This document shows, piece by piece, positions 7,358 to 15,101 of a stretch of DNA of 53,895 bases. Position 1 is the stretch's first letter, and the number at the start of each line of letters is the position of its first letter. Under the pieces are notes generated by a model, which was given only the letters and a program-made list of their open reading frames with translations, did not search any database and was not told the origin of the DNA. Position numbers and translations under genes: made by a program. Source of the DNA: Alienimonas chondri (GTDB lineage Bacteria > Planctomycetota > Planctomycetia > Planctomycetales > Planctomycetaceae); NCBI RefSeq assembly GCF_013036045.1, contig NZ_WTPX01000017.1, positions 1-53,895 on the forward strand, given 5' to 3'.

Positions 7358-9502
7358 TCAGGCGTTGACCGTCTCGCGGACCTTGTTCTTGGCGGCGTCG
7401 GCGACGTTTTGAGCCTTCGATTCCGCTTTGCCCTTGAGGTGATCGGCTTCGCTCTCGGCTTGTCCTTCGACGTTCTGGGCCTCGGACGCGGCTTTGTCGG
7501 CGACCTCGGCGGCGGCCATTTTGGCGCCAGACGTGGCGGCGTCCGCCACCGCGGACGCCCGGCCCTTCAGCCCGGCCGGATCCAGTCCTTCGGCCTTTGC
7601 GGCGTGGCTCAGGTCCGAACCCATCTGACGACCGGCGTTCTGCGCGAGGTGCGCCGCCTTGTCGACGAGATCCTTCGGGGTGAGACCCTGGCGTTCCATC
7701 TCGTCCAGCGTCATGCCCATCGCCTGGGCGGCGGACTGCTTCGCCTGGTGAAGAACCGCTTCGGCGGAGTGCCCCGCCTGATCGACCAAGCGATCGCGGG
7801 ACGGCCCCATCAGACGGTTCTCCGCCCGGGTGCGAGGCACGACGAACCCGGCCAACAGGCCGGCGGCGAGGAATCCGAGGCCCACGGCCAGCGGGTTCTC
7901 CTGCACGCCGCGGTCGAATCGATCTTTGGTGGCTTCGTAACCGTCCACGGTTTTCTCCAGGGCTTGATGGCCGAGCGCGCCGGCCGAGTGATAGGCGTCC
8001 TCCGCGAAGTGCGAAACGGACGAGGAAGCCGAACGTGCCGCGTCGGCGATCGCGGAACCGGAATACAACAACGCCCCGGTCGTGGCGTGGTAGCAGTTGC
8101 CCGTGCAGTCGGCGACGTAGTCGGCAGCGTGATAGGCGCCGTCCTTCACCTCGGACCCGGCGTGCAACAGGGCACCGGTGGCCGCGTCGTACACGTTGCC
8201 GGCCGTCACCTTCACGCTGCGGCCGGCCTCGCGGGCGGCATGAGCCGCGGCGCTGCCGGCATAGAGGAACGCGCCGGTGGTCGCGTGATACACGTTCCCG
8301 GCCGCGTCGGCGAAGGTTTCGCCGGCCTTCACGACGCCGTCCTTCGCTTCCGCCCCCGCGTGGAGCAGGGTGTCGCTGGTCGCGTCGTAAACGTTTCCGG
8401 CCGTCACCTTGACGTTCTTCCCCGCGGAGCGAGCCGCCTCCGCGGCGCTGCTCCCCGCATATAGCAGGGCGCCGGTCGCCTTGTCGTACACGTTGCCGGC
8501 GGCGTCGGCCGAGGTTTGCGCGGCGGAGAACGTCCCGTCCTTGGCCTTGCTGCCGGCATGCAACAGGGCGCCGGTGGCCGTGTCCGTCACGCGACCGGCT
8601 TGCACCGTCACGTCGCGGGAGGTGTTCGCCGCGTACCGCTGGACCGTAGCGCCGGCGGAGGCGGCGGTGTCCGCGGTCGCCTCGGCTCCGGAGGAGAACG
8701 CCCCCGAGACGGAACTCACCGCGGCGGAGAGCGAGTTCGCCACGCTGGTGCCCGCGGCGGCGATCTGGTTGCCGGCCTCGTCGTACCAGTGCCCGGCCGC
8801 ATCGCTCCATGAACCGCCGGAGGAAGAGGAATCGGAGCTCGTGGCCCGCGGGTTCCGATAGCCGGCGCCGTAATTCTCGCTGTACGGGAGACCGGTGCGG
8901 GCGTCGACGTAGGAACCGCTGTACTGGCGAGGCTCCGGGTTCCCCTCGTAGGTCCAGCGGCGGTACTGCCGGCGGGCGGTTTTCTTGAGCGGATCTTCGA
9001 AGAACGCATAGGCGAGGCCGGCCGCGCAAATCGCCGTGGCGGTCGGATTCTCGCGAATCGCATCGCCGACCGTACTGATCAGCTTCGATCCCGACTTGTA
9101 GACGTCTCCGAACCCGAGCAGGTCCGCGGGGCCGCTGGCGACCGTCCCTTCCTGCCGGACCTGGACGCGGGTGCCGTCTTCAAGCACGCGCTCCTCATAG
9201 ACCGGCTGTGCGGTCGTGCGAGCGGCCGCGGAGGTCGTGCCGAGACCGAACCAGCTTTTCGCGAAATCGGCGGCGTCGTCGATGAGGGCCGCGGGACGCA
9301 GCCGTTCGCCGAGTTGGTCGAGCGTGCCGTCCATCTCGGACCGCGTCCGGGCGATATCCGCGCGGATTTCTCCGCTGGAGGTTTCCTCCGGGTAGGCCGG
9401 CGGGGTGGCCGGGTTGGCCGGCGAATCCGGCCGCTGAGCCGCTCGCTCGGGCGGAACGCCGTCGGTGTACGGCTTGGCGTTGGGTTGAGGGGCAGTATTC
9501 AT
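7358..9502 (-). CDS. DUF3618 membrane protein with 33-residue tandem repeats
   Basis: A 714-residue protein of unknown biochemical role. A Pro-rich start is followed by a DUF3618 segment (EIRADIARTRSEMDGTLDQL, residues 45-64), a first hydrophobic segment (about 152-168) and a Ser-rich linker. Residues 302-499 are six repeats of exactly 33 residues, consensus AGNVYDxATGALLxAGS, in an alternating A-B pattern. Two degenerate units precede them from residue 236. A second membrane segment (536-555, NPLAVGLGFLAAGLLAGF) leads to the DUF3618-like PRTRAENRLMGPSRDRL. The last 80 residues are Ala/Lys/Glu-rich with a LEA-like helical pattern. It is the last gene of a three-gene operon and overlaps the holin-like gene by four bases (ATGA). 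The setting resembles DUF3618/holin/stress-protein operons of rhizobia, so an envelope-stress role is inferred. Confidence 0.85.
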   Translation of the reverse strand: MNTAPQPNAKPYTDGVPPERAAQRPDSPANPATPPAYPEETSSGEIRADIARTRSEMDGTLDQLGERLRPAALIDDAADFAKSWFGLGTTSAAARTTAQPVYEERVLEDGTRVQVRQEGTVASGPADLLGFGDVYKSGSKLISTVGDAIRENPTATAICAAGLAYAFFEDPLKKTARRQYRRWTYEGNPEPRQYSGSYVDARTGLPYSENYGAGYRNPRATSSDSSSSGGSWSDAAGHWYDEAGNQIAAAGTSVANSLSAAVSSVSGAFSSGAEATADTAASAGATVQRYAANTSRDVTVQAGRVTDTATGALLHAGSKAKDGTFSAAQTSADAAGNVYDKATGALLYAGSSAAEAARSAGKNVKVTAGNVYDATSDTLLHAGAEAKDGVVKAGETFADAAGNVYHATTGAFLYAGSAAAHAAREAGRSVKVTAGNVYDAATGALLHAGSEVKDGAYHAADYVADCTGNCYHATTGALLYSGSAIADAARSASSSVSHFAEDAYHSAGALGHQALEKTVDGYEATKDRFDRGVQENPLAVGLGFLAAGLLAGFVVPRTRAENRLMGPSRDRLVDQAGHSAEAVLHQAKQSAAQAMGMTLDEMERQGLTPKDLVDKAAHLAQNAGRQMGSDLSHAAKAEGLDPAGLKGRASAVADAATSGAKMAAAEVADKAASEAQNVEGQAESEADHLKGKAESKAQNVADAAKNKVRETVNA
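8006..8599 (-). repeat. Six in-frame 99-bp tandem repeats (ABABAB)
   Basis: Residues 302-334, 335-367, 368-400, 401-433, 434-466 and 467-499 of the DUF3618 protein align without gaps. A units contain LLHAG and then KDG (kept in all three, at 316-323, 380-389 and 445-454). B units contain LYAGS or LYSGS and then an Ala-rich AARSAG/AAREAG segment. The true period is therefore 66 residues or 198 bp. Thirty-three is three times eleven, the period of group 3 LEA helices. Copies differ at many synonymous and some amino-acid positions, so the array is not freshly expanded. Confidence 0.9.
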
Positions 9503-9996
9503 CGGGGGGTGACTTTCTGTTTAAGCTCTTGGATATCGTGGCCGACGTGCCGGGCATCCGCCTTCACGCTGGCGATCGTCTGGTTCGGCACCGGGCTGGT
9601 GGACGAGATCTTGTCGACGGCCGACCTGATCAAGAACGCACCGATCGCCAGAGCGAGGGCCGGGACGCCGACGAAGCCCACGGCCCCGGCGACCCAATGG
9701 ACCCATTCGTCCGCGTCCTCGCCGCCGCCGATCGCGATGACTACGAAGTACGCCGCGGTCGCCAGAGCGAGCAGCAGAGCCACCGCGGACGCGAACGCCA
9801 ACGCGGCTCCGGCGGCGATCTTTCCGGCGTTTCGACCGTAGATCGCAGCCTTTTCGGACAGTTCCGTTTTGGCGAGGGCGACTTCCTGCCGGACCAGCGT
9901 GGTGCTCTCGTCCCGCAGGTCTTTCAGCAAGTCAGCGAGTGAACGGCCGTCGTCACGGGTGGGCGGCGGCGGTGCGGTGGGGGCGTCGATGGACAT
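9499..9996 (-). CDS. Holin-X / YqjE-like (phage holin family) membrane protein
   Basis: A 165-residue membrane protein. An N-terminal amphipathic part (SLADLLKDLRDESTTLVRQEVALAKTEL-type, residues 19-46) is typical of the family formerly called DUF1469, named after holins although usually not phage-borne. Two membrane segments follow, about 60-87 (GAALAFASAVALLLALATAAYFVV) and about 101-122 (WVAGAVGFVGVPALALAIGAF). The C-terminus is charged. It is the middle gene of the operon: 57 bases separate it from the LEA-like gene, and its stop overlaps the next ATG. No phage genes are nearby, so lysis is unlikely. A cell-envelope role, perhaps anchoring the two alanine-rich partners, is inferred. Confidence 0.8.
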   Translation of the reverse strand: MSIDAPTAPPPPTRDDGRSLADLLKDLRDESTTLVRQEVALAKTELSEKAAIYGRNAGKIAAGAALAFASAVALLLALATAAYFVVIAIGGGEDADEWVHWVAGAVGFVGVPALALAIGAFLIRSAVDKISSTSPVPNQTIASVKADARHVGHDIQELKQKVTPR

Positions 9997-10053
9997 GTGG
10001 GGAGAGGGACTGAGAACGGCGGAGAGAGGCTGGATCGATAGGCCGAAGCCGGA

Positions 10054-10827
10054 CTATTTGGGATTCGCAGGCACGACGGTGGAGGTCTCTTCCAGCACCG
10101 TCACCGCGCCGCGGTTCGGAGCGGGATTCGAAAGCCGCGCGGGGGCGCCGCCGTAACCGCCGGAGGTGCTGCCGCTGTATCCGCCGCCGTACTGCGGGGG
10201 GGCGTAGCCGGAGCCCGTCGAGGAGTTCGAGGCGTAGCTGTGGGACGAGGATTCGGAACCGCGGGTGCTCTTGAAGAACCGAGCCAAGCCCAGTCCGAGC
10301 ACGAACATGCCGCCGAGCACGACCTCGGGATGGCGACGGGCGAAGTTCTCCGCCTGATCAATCAGATCGCCGGTGTTGCGACTGTCCAGGTAGCTCCCGA
10401 AGGACTGCACCTTGTCCGCGGCGGCCCGCACGACGGGGGCGGCGGGGTCGTCGTTCTTCTCCAACTCTTCGGCGGCCTTGGAGATCGCGCTGCCGTAGGT
10501 GTTCACCTCGCCGGCCGCTTTCTTCTTGCCGGTCTCGGTGGCCTCGGCCACCCTCTGCCGCATGAAAGACTGAGCTTCGGCGGCCTTGGCGTAGGCTTCC
10601 TGTTTCGCAGAACCGACCAGGTCGCCGGCGCGGTCTTTCGCCTGCTTAGCGGCGTCGGACAAGGCGGCGCCGGCCTGATCCACCGCGGCGGACGCTTCAG
10701 AGCCGGCCTGCTGGGCGGCGTCGGTCGCGGCGGACTTGGCTTGGGCAGTCTTCTGCGAAAGCTCGTCGCGGCCGGCGGCCAACTGGTCCTTAGCCTTGTC
10801 GGTCGGGGGGGGCTGGGTAGCGGGCAT
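10054..10827 (-). CDS. Alanine-rich LEA-like protein with one membrane segment
   Basis: A 257-residue protein. Residues 1-170 are Ala/Lys/Glu/Gln/Asp-rich and should form long amphipathic helices, with repeated DAAKQAKDRAGD- and DAAQQAGSEAS-like 11-residue patterns of group 3 LEA or apolipoprotein type. A segment at about 173-195 (HPEVVLGGMFVLGLGLARFF) is a likely membrane anchor. The last 60 residues are Gly/Ser/Tyr-rich (PPQYGGGYSGSTSGGYGG) and probably disordered. Similar proteins in rhizobia are called nutrient-deprivation-induced proteins. It is the first gene of the three-gene operon and lies downstream of a sigma-54-like promoter candidate. Desiccation or starvation protection of the envelope is inference from composition and context. 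Confidence 0.75.
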   Translation of the reverse strand: MPATQPPPTDKAKDQLAAGRDELSQKTAQAKSAATDAAQQAGSEASAAVDQAGAALSDAAKQAKDRAGDLVGSAKQEAYAKAAEAQSFMRQRVAEATETGKKKAAGEVNTYGSAISKAAEELEKNDDPAAPVVRAAADKVQSFGSYLDSRNTGDLIDQAENFARRHPEVVLGGMFVLGLGLARFFKSTRGSESSSHSYASNSSTGSGYAPPQYGGGYSGSTSGGYGGAPARLSNPAPNRGAVTVLEETSTVVPANPK

Positions 10828-10920
10828 TGTTCGTCGGATGTGGTTCGGAATTCTGTTGAGCGGTAGGCCGGCGGGTCGGCCTCTGCGAAAGGCGAGTCGG
10901 CCTCCGTGGCATGCAGAGAG

Positions 10921-10937
10921 TCAAATTCCGTGCCAAA
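10921..10937 (-). promoter_or_regulatory. Sigma-54-like promoter candidate for the LEA/holin/DUF3618 operon
   Basis: Read on the minus strand, the bases are TTTGGCACGGAATTTGA. This matches the sigma-54 -24 element TGGCACG exactly. The -12 element TTGC appears as TTGA with correct spacing (GG, ten bases, then GA where GC is expected). It ends about 94 bases before the operon's first ATG at 10827. The mismatch at the conserved C weakens the call. The rest of the 10828-11096 gap also serves the divergent aldehyde dehydrogenase gene and shows no other recognised site. Confidence 0.35.
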
Positions 10938-11096
10938 CTCCAAAATCCGTATCAGAAGCGGTTCTGATCCCCGCCGATGGTCGCCCCCCGGCCAGGACGG
11001 CCGGGCGTCGCACAGCCACCGCTGTTGCCCGAGCCGGCGATCGCCGACAGGATGCCCCGGACCCGCAAACTCTTCTCAATCCGCATCGCGATCGAT

Positions 11097-12575
11097 ATGT
11101 CCTCGTCTGATCCCGGCTCCACCGGCTTTTCCGCGTTCGATCCTGCCACCGGGGAAGCGCTCGACGCCGACTTTCCGATCGCGACGTGGGCCGTGTTGGA
11201 CGAACTCGCCGGGAACGCCGCCGCGGCGTTTGAAGTCGGGGCCGAAGCGGACACGGTCGCTGCCTTCTTGGAGGCGTACGCGGACCGGATCGACGCGAAC
11301 GCCGCCAGCCTCGCGGCCGTCGCGGCCCGGGAGACCGGGTTGCCGGAAGAAGGTCGTTTGAAGAACGGCGAGATCCCCCGCACCAGCGGGCAGCTTCGGC
11401 AGGCCGCCGCCGCGGTCCGCGACGGAGCCTGGGCGCGACCGACGATCTCCGACGGCAATATTCGGTCGATCCTCGAACCGCTCGGCCCGACGGTGGTGAT
11501 CGGTCCGAACAACTTCCCCTTCGCCTTCAACGGCGTATGTGGCGGAGACTTCGCCGCCGCGATCGGCGCCGGCTGCCCGGTGATCGCCAAGGGGCACCCC
11601 CATCACCCCGCCACCTGCCGCGATCTGGCGGCGTTGATGAAGGAAGCCGCAAAGGCCGTCGGCCTGCTGGACGGGTGGGTGAGCTTCTTTTACGACTGCA
11701 CACCGGAGGACGGCTTGAAGCTGGTCCGTGATCCTCGGATCGCGGCGGTCGCCTTCACCGGATCGCAACGGGCCGGGCTGTCGATCAAGGCCGCGTGCGA
11801 TGAGACCGGCACGGTCGGTCACTTCGAACTCGGCAGCGTGAACCCGCTGTTCATCCTGCCGGGGGCGTTGGAGGAGCGAGCCGAGGAAATCGTCGACGAA
11901 CTTACCACCAGCGCCCTGCTGGGCGGCGGACAGTTCTGCACCCAACCGGGGATCGTCGTGCTGCCGGCGGGCGAGGCGACCACCAAGTTCGCCTCGCAGC
12001 TTCAAGAGAAGTTCGATGCCGCCCCGACCCCGCCGCTGCTCTCGGAAGCGGTGGTGACGGGACTCGAAGAGGGAACCAAGACGCTGCGGAAGGCCGGGGC
12101 GAACGTGCTGCCCTCGGCGCCGTCCCCCGACGAACCCGGTTATCGCTACCCGAACACCGTGCTGGCCGTCCCCGGCGAGCGGTTCCTCGAAGACCCGAAC
12201 GCCTTCCAGACGGAGTGTTTCGGCCCGGCCTCCCTGCTGGTCACCCGCACGGATGCGGAGCAGCGCCTCGCCATCGCCCGCACCCTGCATGGGCAACTGA
12301 CCGCGACGATCTACAGCGACACCCACGGCGCCGACGACGCGGAGTACGGCCCGCTCGCCGCGATCCTGCGTCGCAGGTGCGGCCGGTTGTTGAACGACAA
12401 GATGCCCACCGGCGTGGCGGTCGTCCCGGCGATGAACCACGGCGGCCCCTATCCAGCCAGCGGACATCCCCACTTCACCGCGGTCGGCATTCCGGCATCG
12501 ATGACGCGTTTCACCCGCCTCGCCTGCTACGACAACGTCCGCAACGATCGCCTCCCGGCGGCATTGCGGGACTGA
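11097..12575 (+). CDS. Aldehyde dehydrogenase, 2,5-dioxovalerate dehydrogenase-like (NADP+)
   Basis: A 492-residue ALDH-fold enzyme. The closest family by motif is alpha-ketoglutaric semialdehyde dehydrogenase type III, which oxidises 2,5-dioxopentanoate to 2-oxoglutarate in sugar-acid catabolism. Visible are VVIGPNNFPFAFN (residues 132-144), the cofactor loop FTGSQRAG near 220, general-base Glu244 in HFELGSVNP, catalytic Cys281 in GGGQFCTQPG, and LTATIYSDTH near 400. The ATG at 11097 was chosen. The upstream frame stays open but reads as low-complexity Arg/Pro sequence, with another ATG at 11052. No sugar-acid dehydratase gene lies nearby, so the substrate is not supported by context and other aldehydes remain possible. 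It is four bases from the next gene. Confidence 0.82.
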   Translation: MSSSDPGSTGFSAFDPATGEALDADFPIATWAVLDELAGNAAAAFEVGAEADTVAAFLEAYADRIDANAASLAAVAARETGLPEEGRLKNGEIPRTSGQLRQAAAAVRDGAWARPTISDGNIRSILEPLGPTVVIGPNNFPFAFNGVCGGDFAAAIGAGCPVIAKGHPHHPATCRDLAALMKEAAKAVGLLDGWVSFFYDCTPEDGLKLVRDPRIAAVAFTGSQRAGLSIKAACDETGTVGHFELGSVNPLFILPGALEERAEEIVDELTTSALLGGGQFCTQPGIVVLPAGEATTKFASQLQEKFDAAPTPPLLSEAVVTGLEEGTKTLRKAGANVLPSAPSPDEPGYRYPNTVLAVPGERFLEDPNAFQTECFGPASLLVTRTDAEQRLAIARTLHGQLTATIYSDTHGADDAEYGPLAAILRRRCGRLLNDKMPTGVAVVPAMNHGGPYPASGHPHFTAVGIPASMTRFTRLACYDNVRNDRLPAALRD

Positions 12576-12579
12576 GCCG

Positions 12580-13542
12580 ATGACCGGAAGCCCGCTGCTC
12601 GACGCCGTCCTCGGTCACTTCGCGGGCGGCGGGGCGTTCTTCACCGCTTGCGGTCTGCTGCTCGTCGCCGTCGGCCTGCGATTGCGGGCGGGGTTCGCCC
12701 GCGATGCCCCGGCCGGGCGACGGGCGGAACGATGGAGCCGCGGCGGCGTGTTCGCGGCCGTGCTGGGCACGCTGCTGCTGATCTTCAGCGCCGCCCCGCT
12801 GCCGCGGTGGTGGTACGGGTTCGCGTTCTGCATCACGGCGTGGTGGACCTTCGCCGCCCGCCCGACATGGCAGGCGGGCTGGCGATACGGCTCCGCGGCG
12901 ACGCTGTCGGCGTGCGTGCTGTGGGGAGCGGGCTGGGAACTGTCGTGGCGACTCCCGCCCACCGTCCCGCAGGCGGCGGAGCGGGAACTCGTGGTCATCG
13001 GCGACTCCCTCACCGCCGGGGTCGGACGGGAATCGGCGCTTTGGCCGGAGCTGCTGGGCGAAACGCACGACGTCCCCGTCATCGTGCGAGCCGTCCCCGG
13101 CGCCCGCGTCTCGAATGCACTGAACGATCCCGGTTGGGACGTCCCCGAGAGCGGCGGCGTGCTGCTGCTGGAACTGGGCGGGAACGACGTTTTGGGCGAC
13201 ACGAACACGGGAGCGTTCCGTTCCGATCTGCGCACGCTGTTGGAGCGACTGAAACGCCGGGCCGCGGAGCGCGGCGGGACGGTCGTCGCCGTCGGGCTGC
13301 CGCTCCCGCCGATGCATGGCGCCTACGGGCGTGCCCAGCGGGAGGCCTGTACCGCGGCGGGCGTCCCCCTGATCCCCCGGCACGTGCTCGCCGACGTGCT
13401 GTTCGCCCCGCACGCGACGAGCGACGGCCTGCACCTCACCCCCGCCGGCCACGCGGCGATGGCGGAGGCGATCTGGGCGGCGGTCGGTGCGGCCTTGCCT
13501 CCTCCCGCAAGCACTCCCCCTTCGATGGAAGTCGCACCTTGA
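12580..13542 (+). CDS. Membrane-anchored SGNH/GDSL hydrolase
   Basis: A 320-residue protein with three or four hydrophobic segments in residues 1-125 and an SGNH hydrolase domain after about residue 133. Block I is VVIGDSLTAG with nucleophile Ser143. The Asn block is LELGGNDVLGD near residue 203. Block V is DGLHL with Asp282 and His285. All catalytic residues are present. Such domains act as esterases, acyl-thioesterases or deacetylases, and the substrate is unknown. The domain is probably on the outer side of the cytoplasmic membrane, with orientation inferred. The start lies four bases after the aldehyde dehydrogenase stop, so the two are co-transcribed. Confidence 0.8.
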   Translation: MTGSPLLDAVLGHFAGGGAFFTACGLLLVAVGLRLRAGFARDAPAGRRAERWSRGGVFAAVLGTLLLIFSAAPLPRWWYGFAFCITAWWTFAARPTWQAGWRYGSAATLSACVLWGAGWELSWRLPPTVPQAAERELVVIGDSLTAGVGRESALWPELLGETHDVPVIVRAVPGARVSNALNDPGWDVPESGGVLLLELGGNDVLGDTNTGAFRSDLRTLLERLKRRAAERGGTVVAVGLPLPPMHGAYGRAQREACTAAGVPLIPRHVLADVLFAPHATSDGLHLTPAGHAAMAEAIWAAVGAALPPPASTPPSMEVAP

Positions 13543-13630
13543 GATACGGAACGATGTCGCACGCCGGACATCCCCATGCCCAAACGTCGGTCGCCTCTCC
13601 GGGCGCCCCTCCACTCGCCAGAGGTTCCAC

Positions 13631-14881
13631 ATGCTCCTCAATCTTGCAGCGCATCTGAGTCTGTGGACGTCGATTTCGATGCTCGTGCTGGGCGGAGAGC
13701 CGCCGGCGGCTTCGCCGGCCGATGACGCGCTCCCAAGCGGATCGCAGGTCGAGAATGGCGGCTCGATGTTCGCCCCGCCCCCGCGATTCGTCGGCGACGA
13801 TGGCGACTATCGGTCTCCACTCCTCTTCAATGACGGCCGGCCGGTGAAGACGCCCGCCGAGTGGACGAAGCGTCGACAGGAGATCCTGCAGGACTGGCGA
13901 CGCCTCCTGGGGCCCTGGCCTCCCGTCATCGAGCGCCCGCGGGTCGAAACGCTGCGCACGACGCAGCAGGACGGCTATGTGCAGCACACGATCCGCTTCG
14001 ATCTGGCGCCGGGACATACGACGGAAGGCTACCTGCTGATTCCGCCCGGGGAGGGCCGACGCCCCGCGGCGCTCGTCGTGTTCTACGAGCCGGAAACGGC
14101 CATCGGCGAGGGCACGCCGCACCGCGATTTTGCCCGTCAACTGGCTCGTCGGGGGTTCGTCACGCTTTCGGTGGGAAAGCAGCCGTCTCTCTACTACCCC
14201 TCCCGAGACGACGCCCAGCTACAGCCGCTCTCCGCGTTGGCCTACGGCGCGGCCAACGCGTACCACGTTCTCGCGTCGCGACTGGAAGTGGACGCGGATC
14301 GCGTCGCCGTCGTCGGACACTCCTACGGCGGCAAATGGGCGATGTTCGCGGCCTGCCTGTACGAGAAGTTCGCCTGCGGCGTCTGGTCCGATCCCGGTAT
14401 CGTCTTCGATGAGAGCTTTTCGGACGTCAACTACTGGGAGCCCTGGTACCTGGGCTATGAACCGACCCCGCCGTCTGCAGAGTCGTCGGACGAGTCCGCG
14501 GACGATCTGGACGATGATGTCCCGCCGTCGCATCGACGCTGGGGCGCCGGCCGTGCGCGGGCCGCTTCCGGCGTCCCCACGCCGGAGAACCCGGCGTTTG
14601 GACTCTATCCAAAGCTCATGAGGCAAGGGCGGAACCTGCACGAGCTGCACGCCCTGATGGCGCCGCGGCCGTTCCTCGTGTCCGGCGGCGCGGTGGATCC
14701 CCCCCGACGATGGCAAGCGCTCAACCGCAGCGTCGCGGTGAATCGCCTGCTCGGACATGAGAACCGCGTCGCGATGACGAATCGCGAATCCCATGCGCCG
14801 GACGACACGTCAAACGCTCAGATCGCGGCGTTCCTCGAACGATTCCTTCGCCCCGAAGCCGAGCCGCAGACCGGCCGGTAA
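13631..14881 (+). CDS. Secreted alpha/beta hydrolase (acetyl-xylan-esterase-like)
   Basis: A 416-residue protein. The first 20-25 residues (MLLNLAAHLSLWTSISMLVL) form a likely signal peptide, and the ATG at 13631 was chosen to place it at the N-terminus. An N-terminal region with EWTKRRQEILQDWRRLLGPWP is typical of planctomycete secreted esterases. It is followed by an alpha/beta-hydrolase fold with the nucleophile elbow VVGHSYGG (Ser231) and probable catalytic His in NRESHAPDD near the C-terminus. An acidic Ser/Asp-rich insertion (SAESSDESADDLDDDVPP, around residues 287-304) is unusual. The probable role is removing acyl groups from polysaccharides in the periplasm or outside. It is separated from the SGNH gene by 88 bases. 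Confidence 0.8.
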   Translation: MLLNLAAHLSLWTSISMLVLGGEPPAASPADDALPSGSQVENGGSMFAPPPRFVGDDGDYRSPLLFNDGRPVKTPAEWTKRRQEILQDWRRLLGPWPPVIERPRVETLRTTQQDGYVQHTIRFDLAPGHTTEGYLLIPPGEGRRPAALVVFYEPETAIGEGTPHRDFARQLARRGFVTLSVGKQPSLYYPSRDDAQLQPLSALAYGAANAYHVLASRLEVDADRVAVVGHSYGGKWAMFAACLYEKFACGVWSDPGIVFDESFSDVNYWEPWYLGYEPTPPSAESSDESADDLDDDVPPSHRRWGAGRARAASGVPTPENPAFGLYPKLMRQGRNLHELHALMAPRPFLVSGGAVDPPRRWQALNRSVAVNRLLGHENRVAMTNRESHAPDDTSNAQIAAFLERFLRPEAEPQTGR

Positions 14882-15101
14882 TGCCGTTCGCCGCGGCGGT
14901 CATCGAAGAATTGATCAACGGAAGCGGCCTCCTCAAAACAAACTCGGCCGTCGATCGCGGGCTGCGAGCAACGGGTCGCCTCCCGAGGTCGATGAAATCG
15001 AACGGGACGTTCCCCCATAGGGTCCGTCACCCTGCCGGTGGGGGCGATGCTCGGGTACTCTCCGCCGCCGCTCCCACCGCCACGCCTCTCAAGTCTCTCC
15101 C
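14882..15101. other. Intergenic region upstream of ychF, no recognised gene
   Basis: These 220 bases separate the alpha/beta hydrolase stop from the ychF ATG. Composition is less GC-rich at about 14900-14945 than in the flanking genes. A frame begins at 14881, but it runs into ychF in another phase and its translation is not protein-like. The region presumably holds the ychF promoter. No convincing terminator or known motif was seen. Confidence 0.4.

Noticed and set aside
8006-8599. CRISPR array or minisatellite
   Set aside because: The 99-bp periodicity is in frame, has no spacers and keeps protein-level conservation better than DNA identity, so it is a coding repeat.
9499-9996. Prophage lysis gene
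   Set aside because: The family carries the holin name, but no phage structural, integrase or endolysin genes are near and the gene sits in a stress-type operon.
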